Shown here one piece after another: positions 59,079 through 64,000 of a stretch of DNA of 64,000 nucleotides; positions within the stretch are counted from its first letter, which is position 1, and every line of letters begins with the position of its first letter. Under the pieces are notes generated by a model. It was not told the DNA's origin and searched no databases. It saw nothing but the letters and a program-made list of their open reading frames with translations. The DNA comes from Poa pratensis (taxonomy: Eukaryota > Streptophyta > Magnoliopsida > Poales > Poaceae): the NCBI GenBank assembly GCA_947311845.1, contig CAMZMU010000123.1, positions 19,711,414 through 19,775,413 on the forward strand, written 5' to 3'. The translations under genes were made by a program, and so were the position numbers.

Positions 59079-59822
59079 TTTTTCGATAAAGGGAATATAT
59101 CAAGACGATACCAATGACACCCGACCTCTGCACCAACAAGATATCAAGAGCTAGTCAAAACATCGAGGATGCACACGACCAAATTACTACAAAAGAAAAG
59201 AAGATCAAGAAAGAGTTGCAGCGAACTATTGCAACAACCACCAATGATAGCAACTAGGAGAGGTGCTCCAACAACGACGCTTTAATCAAGGCTCGATAGA
59301 TCTAACCACGAAGGTCAGATCATGAGTTTTGACCCAAAGAGGAGTCTGATCAAACTACAGGAAATGCCTTCAACTTGGGAATTCCGCGTGAACGTTGCCA
59401 TTTCTAGGTTAACCAATAAAGGTCGGGTCTAGAGTTTTCACCCCTGAAACTCTAGACCCAAACCCCAAAGAGCGCCACCACATCGAAATTGTCCGGTGCT
59501 GCCACCCTGGAACAACAAATCACTCTAGTGTGACACCAGGAACCCTCCATCGGAGGCTGAAGCCCGCCGACCATGTGCTTTGTATAGATTGTGCCTCGAA
59601 CTAGGAACCGACAAGTTTCATTGTTGTCGCCACCAATAGGCAATGAGAACCAAAGAGGTCCACCGTCGCCGTAAATCCAAAAGTAGAAGGCCTCCGCCGC
59701 GTCACCATCGCAGTTGTCAATATCAAGACCGGCCGTCAAGGTGCCCCCATAGCCGCACTACACATCCACCACCGAGAGAAACCGGGGTTTCCGGAGGAGG
59801 CGATGCGAAATATCATCTAATC
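59079..59822 (-). mobile_element. Probable retroposon on the minus strand
   Basis: On the minus strand the segment ends tatattccctttatcgaaaaa, a 3' end common among Triticeae retroposons. Imperfect flanking repeats cattagtcagttg (59066-59078) and cattagttgttg (59823-59834) may be the target duplication. No intact coding sequence. Confidence 0.5.
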
Positions 59823-59834
59823 CATTAGTTGTTG

Positions 59835-60955
59835 GAATAAAAATGTATGCTCTTTGACAAACCGTGATTCATGTTTTTGTAATAATACGTTAGGAAATTG
59901 TAGATACTGGTGGTGATTTTGTTAATCTTCAAGCTCTATGAGTCAGTAGACGTTGTGCAAAGCATGTTTGTTTGTGCGTCTATATTATACTCAGTGTTTC
60001 TACAAAACCAGGTGTGTATGTTTTTTTAAACGAGACAAAAGACCTGACAATTTCACTAGTTAAGAAGAAAAGAGTTGGCCGATTAACTACGGGAAACCGG
60101 CTAAACTCTGGAACAAACACCTACACTGACGGTCATGAGCCATGACTGTCGCGAGGGCACACGCAGCCACCCGGCATACGACCACAAGCTTCACACAAAC
60201 CACAAATGTGCAATTTATGTTGTGCAAGTTCATTTATATCTTGTCTTGTTTTTAAAAAGGCTCATAAGAAAAATAAGTACAAACTGTTTTGTGCTGTACG
60301 CGCGCGATTGCGTTGATTAAGCCTCGCTTAGCAAGGGACCTGGAATCCTTTTGGCTCAGAGAGGGTACTTACACACTAAACACGTTTTCCCCGCGATCCG
60401 TCCAAACTCGTTTAAAAACAGGTTTATTTATTTCCCTTTTCGTTCAGGAGCAAGTTATTTATGTGAGGGTGCAAAAAGGGAAAGATTGCTACTGTAGCTG
60501 GAAGCGGAATTAAAAGCCGCTTAATTTGCATCGGTGAAGCGAAGGCTTCTATCGATCGGAACGCTGACAAGTGGGACGAAGACTTTGACCGTTCTCTAGA
60601 AGAGATTATTAGAAAAGTCAGCGCTCGGAGGCTCCCACCGGCGCGGTGTGTGAAAGCGAACGCCATGCATGGATCTCCAACGCTATTGTTCTTTTTTGTT
60701 GTTGTTGAGAACTGAACGTTGTATGTTTAATACGGGCGGGCTCAGGTCGGCCGCCGCACCCAACATGGACAATGAGACGTGCTCCTCGCGTCCTCGACGT
60801 CGGCGTATCATCGCACATCGCTTGACCTTTTTTTTCCTCTATGTCAAAGAGTCTTTGAACAAGTATGCATGACGTTTTGAAAAGAATCTTTGAACAAGTA
60901 ATTTGAAAAATTTCAACAATTTAGATCAGCCGTTTGAAGTTTTGTCGCTCTTTCT
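59835..60955. other. Intergenic region
   Basis: No gene recognised; several short frames lack family features. Confidence 0.3.
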
Positions 60956-60959
60956 GTGA

Positions 60960-61275
60960 TTAGCCAAAAGTACTGTGTTCCTTCCTTCGTCTCAAAGCAA
61001 GTACTGCTCTATGTTAGTTCAATAGTTCTTTTCCACTGATCGGACGCCAAGATTGCCGGTAGTAAAAAGTTGATTAAGAACAACTGTTTTAACTTTCAAC
61101 CAGAAAAAGAAAATGTAGACAGATGGTGAATTAAATAAGACAAAGACAAACGCACGCTTTTACGCCACAAGATGCATGGAACACGTCATGTGCGATCCAA
61201 TCTTTGATCTGTCGTAGAACAGCGAGTTGATTTGCTGAATGGTCAAAAGACCAGTGGAAAACATCGGATGAAAAC
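60960..61275. repeat. Segmental duplicate, copy 2, cut by a Copia LTR
   Basis: Direct repeat of 56733-57055. Homology stops exactly at gatgaaaac, where the Copia LTR begins; copy 1 continues with gagagatcgatgagc. Confidence 0.85.
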
Positions 61276-64000
61276 TGTTAGGATTTAATTAATTACTTTA
61301 ATTAATCATGTAATCCCTGCTTGTAATGTCGGTTCCACAAACCGACATATCCCTTTTTGTAACTGCTTGTTCGGTGCTATATATAGCCCATTCATCATCA
61401 ATAAAGAAACAGTTCGATTCATTGTTGTCTCCTCTCGTTCCTCTCGATTTTACTTCTAACACGTTATCAGCACGCTCGCCGTTGAGCGAGTCGATAGAGC
61501 CAGAGATCGCCGGCGAACTCGCCGGAAGAAAGAAGACACAAGAGGAGGAAAACGAGTAGCAGGCTGCCGCCCTGCAAGTACCGTCGACGGACGACGGTGG
61601 ACCACCGGAGACTCCTCTGCACAACAAAGGTGAGCCCAATCACGGAGTCGCACGGCGCGGACCGCCGACTGTGGCCGGCCCCGCGCAAACCTCCGCAACG
61701 CTCGCGTTCCCGCTTGTCTCGGCGCGGCGTCGCACGGCTTGCATCCTTGCGGTGCGCCGGCACCCGCGACCGCGGCCTCCCGGTGTGGTGGTGCTCCTTG
61801 CGGCGCGACTTGGTCGTCACGACCAGCGGCCGGGCGTCGCGCCCCTCTCCCGCGCCGCTGCTATCTCCGACCCCAGCGGCCGTTGAGGTCGCCGCGTCGC
61901 CGCGCCTCCTGTCGTAACACCCGCAGTTGAGGGCGATGCCGTGCCGCTGGGATACCCGCGCACGCCGTCCTCCGCGGCTCCCCTGCCAGCCCTTCGCCTT
62001 CACCGCGCACGGACGCTCGCCGTCGCGTCATGGCTCTTGGCGTTCCACTCTCCGGCCCGCCGTCGAGCAGCCGCGCCCGCGCGCGCGAGGACTTGGAGCC
62101 CGGCCGCCCTCGGGCTTGCAAACGCCGCCTTCAACGGCGTCGCTCCGGGCACCCTGCTCCCTGGAGGATCCTCGGACGAGGACGAGCGCGGCGGGAGCGC
62201 CTCTTGACGCCGGTGAACGCCGCTGCGGCAGTGTGCGTGGAGGCAGCGCCGGTCGGCCGCGTGCTTTCCGCCTGTCTCGCTGTGGCTTTGGGATAGAAGT
62301 TGGTGGGAAATTTTCTTTCCTCTGCTAGCTCTCCCTTATCTACTCGAGTTTTTCTTTTTTTGAGAGATTATCTACTCGAGTTGACCAGCCTGGGAATCCT
62401 CACGTGGCCCTGCTCACGTGGCCTTGTGCATGCGGCCGGGAAGAGCTTAAGGCACGAGCAGCTTTTGCTATTTCCTTAATTGCTTCTCTAAACTAGTTTA
62501 GCTTTCAGCAAATTAGTATCCTAACATAGTTCTAGCAGTATTAAATCTGTTTTAGACATGTTGATCACAGTACATATATTTCAGTACTGTTTTCTGTTGA
62601 GTATAGATGTATTCCAGATCCTAATTTGATGTAATGTATTTCCACGTTTTTCACGTGTCGAGATTAATTACGTCTATTTGCAATTGAGAATTTTAATTTC
62701 TTGCAAATATAAATTCAGTACCTTTATAGTACTGTTCTCTGTCGAGTACAATGTATTCCAGAATCCTTTTAAGACATGTATATATTTCCATGTTTCACAC
62801 AAGTCGAGATTAACATGTCTATTTGCAATTGAGATTTTCAGTTTCTTGCAAATATAGATGCAAAATTCAAAGTGACTTCTTCGAATTGATGTTTTGGGAT
62901 CATGATGTAGTGTGTAGATTTATCTACACCTACTGTTTAAGCCTACATTTTGTCATTTTTGACATTATGATTGCCAATGTGCTCTCCCATGCATTTTAAT
63001 TAAGTTATGACATAAGGCATTCGAAGTGTGAGTATTTTATACTCCGCTAATGCTGCTAGATCTACTCCAAAATTTCTTTTGGAGATTATCTACAACGTGT
63101 CATACTTAACAATTTGAAGTTCACACTAATGAGTTCAAGCCCACTTCCTGAAACCTCATTTATTTTGCATAGTTCATTACGACATAATCATGATGGATTT
63201 TAATTTACCAAATGGAAATTAATATTCTCTGATTTACCCGTATAAGTAAACGATGGCTCGAGAGTTTGATACACTTGCTCTCAACGGCCACAACTATCTA
63301 TATGGGCCATGGACATCAAGATCGCCCTTGCGTCCCGTGGATTAGTGCGTGCAATCCAGGCTCCGGATGTTCCACTCCCGGCTGGAGTCACGCCGCTGAC
63401 ACATGAGCAAAAATATGTTGCTTTGTACATCATAAGGCACCATATTCATCCAGATCTCAAGTCTGAGTACTTGGAGGAGGTTCATAAGAAGCCTAAAAAC
63501 TCAGACCGTGGGAAAGGCACCGCAAAGCATGAGTTTGAAATAACTAAGCTTTGTGACAAGTGTGGCTGCTACACGCATCCCACTAACAAGTGCAAGACCC
63601 CAAAGCATCTGGCCATTCTGTACCAGCAATCTCAGGGATGCAAAACACCTCAAGGGAAAAGGTTTGATGCCAACTTCAACCTTCCTCCAGATGACACCAA
63701 TGGAGCTGCTTGTTCGCGAGATGTTCCTACTGGACCTTGCAACGCCATAACTCTCCATAAGTCAGAGGACCCTACAGGCACGGAGAACATGATGGTTGAG
63801 TACGCCTCAACCAAAGTGTTTGGAGACTTAAACTAGTCCCACTATCTCCTTAGTGGTCGTTTTATTAATGTCCATTTGTGTTTGTTGTAGTAGAACATAT
63901 ATATTGTATCAGCACTGATATAAAAAGATTATATACATTCTATATATCTGATAAAGATTTCCATATTGGAACTTCTTCAATTCTATATATAGAATTCTAC
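61276..64000 (+). mobile_element. 5' part of a degenerate Copia retrotransposon
   Basis: The 5' LTR is 61276-61461 (186 bp, TGTTAGG to TCTAACA) with a TATA-like ctatatatag near 61378. It is followed directly by the primer-site sequence cgttatcagcacg found in many plant Copia elements. A GC-rich leader (61500-62300) and AT-rich spacer precede a damaged gag. The 3' half is outside the window. Confidence 0.8.
63253..63836 (+). pseudogene. Damaged Copia gag
   Basis: ATG at 63253 starts MAREFDTLALNGHNYL, then a frameshift leads to the frame with MDIKIALASRGLVRAIQAPD, typical of Copia gag N-termini. After YLEEVHKKPK the central gag region is missing, and a CCHC knuckle (C-DK-C-GCYT-H-PTNK-C) follows at about 63552-63594. 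The frame stops at 63836. The deletion plus frameshift make this a non-functional copy. Confidence 0.8.

Noticed and set aside
1..64000. CRISPR arrays, bacterial defence or biosynthetic operons
   Set aside because: The DNA is clearly a plant nuclear locus; the repeats are transposons and a minisatellite, and the genes are spliced.

Overview
The window is nuclear DNA of a grass, most likely a member of the Triticeae (wheat, barley, rye or Aegilops type). The evidence is sparse intron-containing plant genes set among nested Copia and Gypsy LTR retrotransposons, Stowaway and Tourist MITEs, a PIF/Harbinger element, a LINE and poly(A)-tailed retroposons, plus very GC-rich third codon positions in some genes. 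The assignment rests on pattern recognition; no database search was possible.

Layout. 1-8032 is the LTR and start of a Gypsy element (minus strand) interrupted by a complete, pol-less Gypsy element with a 5-bp target duplication. 8033-13687 is intergenic with a Tourist-like element and a Stowaway MITE. 13688-20562 holds two GT37 fucosyltransferase genes (called FUT-1 and FUT-2 here) separated by a partly triplicated 3' flank. 20658-22060 is a PIF/Harbinger element with a transposase remnant. 23492-32499 is a Copia element with intact LTRs and target duplication but a broken gag and no recognisable pol. 34017-40427 is FUT-3, which has two candidate first exons. 40962-44345 is a 5'-truncated LINE. 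45378-48768 is FUT-4. 49304-51024 (minus) is a six-exon photosystem I antenna gene of the Lhca5 type, convergent with FUT-4. 51438-56266 is repeat territory: two retroposons, a GC-rich minisatellite and two adjacent MITEs. 57260-58021 (minus) is a single-exon AP2/ERF transcription factor. 61276 to the window end is the 5' part of a degenerate Copia element.

The biological centre is the fucosyltransferase array: four co-oriented genes, each with a short first exon encoding a type II Golgi membrane anchor, one phase-1 intron, and a large second exon encoding the GT37 catalytic domain. The family transfers fucose from GDP-fucose in alpha-1,2 linkage to galactose on xyloglucan or arabinogalactan proteins. 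FUT-4 looks most like the classical xyloglucan enzyme; FUT-2 and FUT-3 have changed a conserved tryptophan and may have drifted in acceptor use. Lhca5 and the ERF gene have no evident functional tie to the array.

I see no bacterial-type system, CRISPR array, rRNA or tRNA gene. Exon boundaries were placed by hand from GT/AG sites and reading phase and need transcript support.
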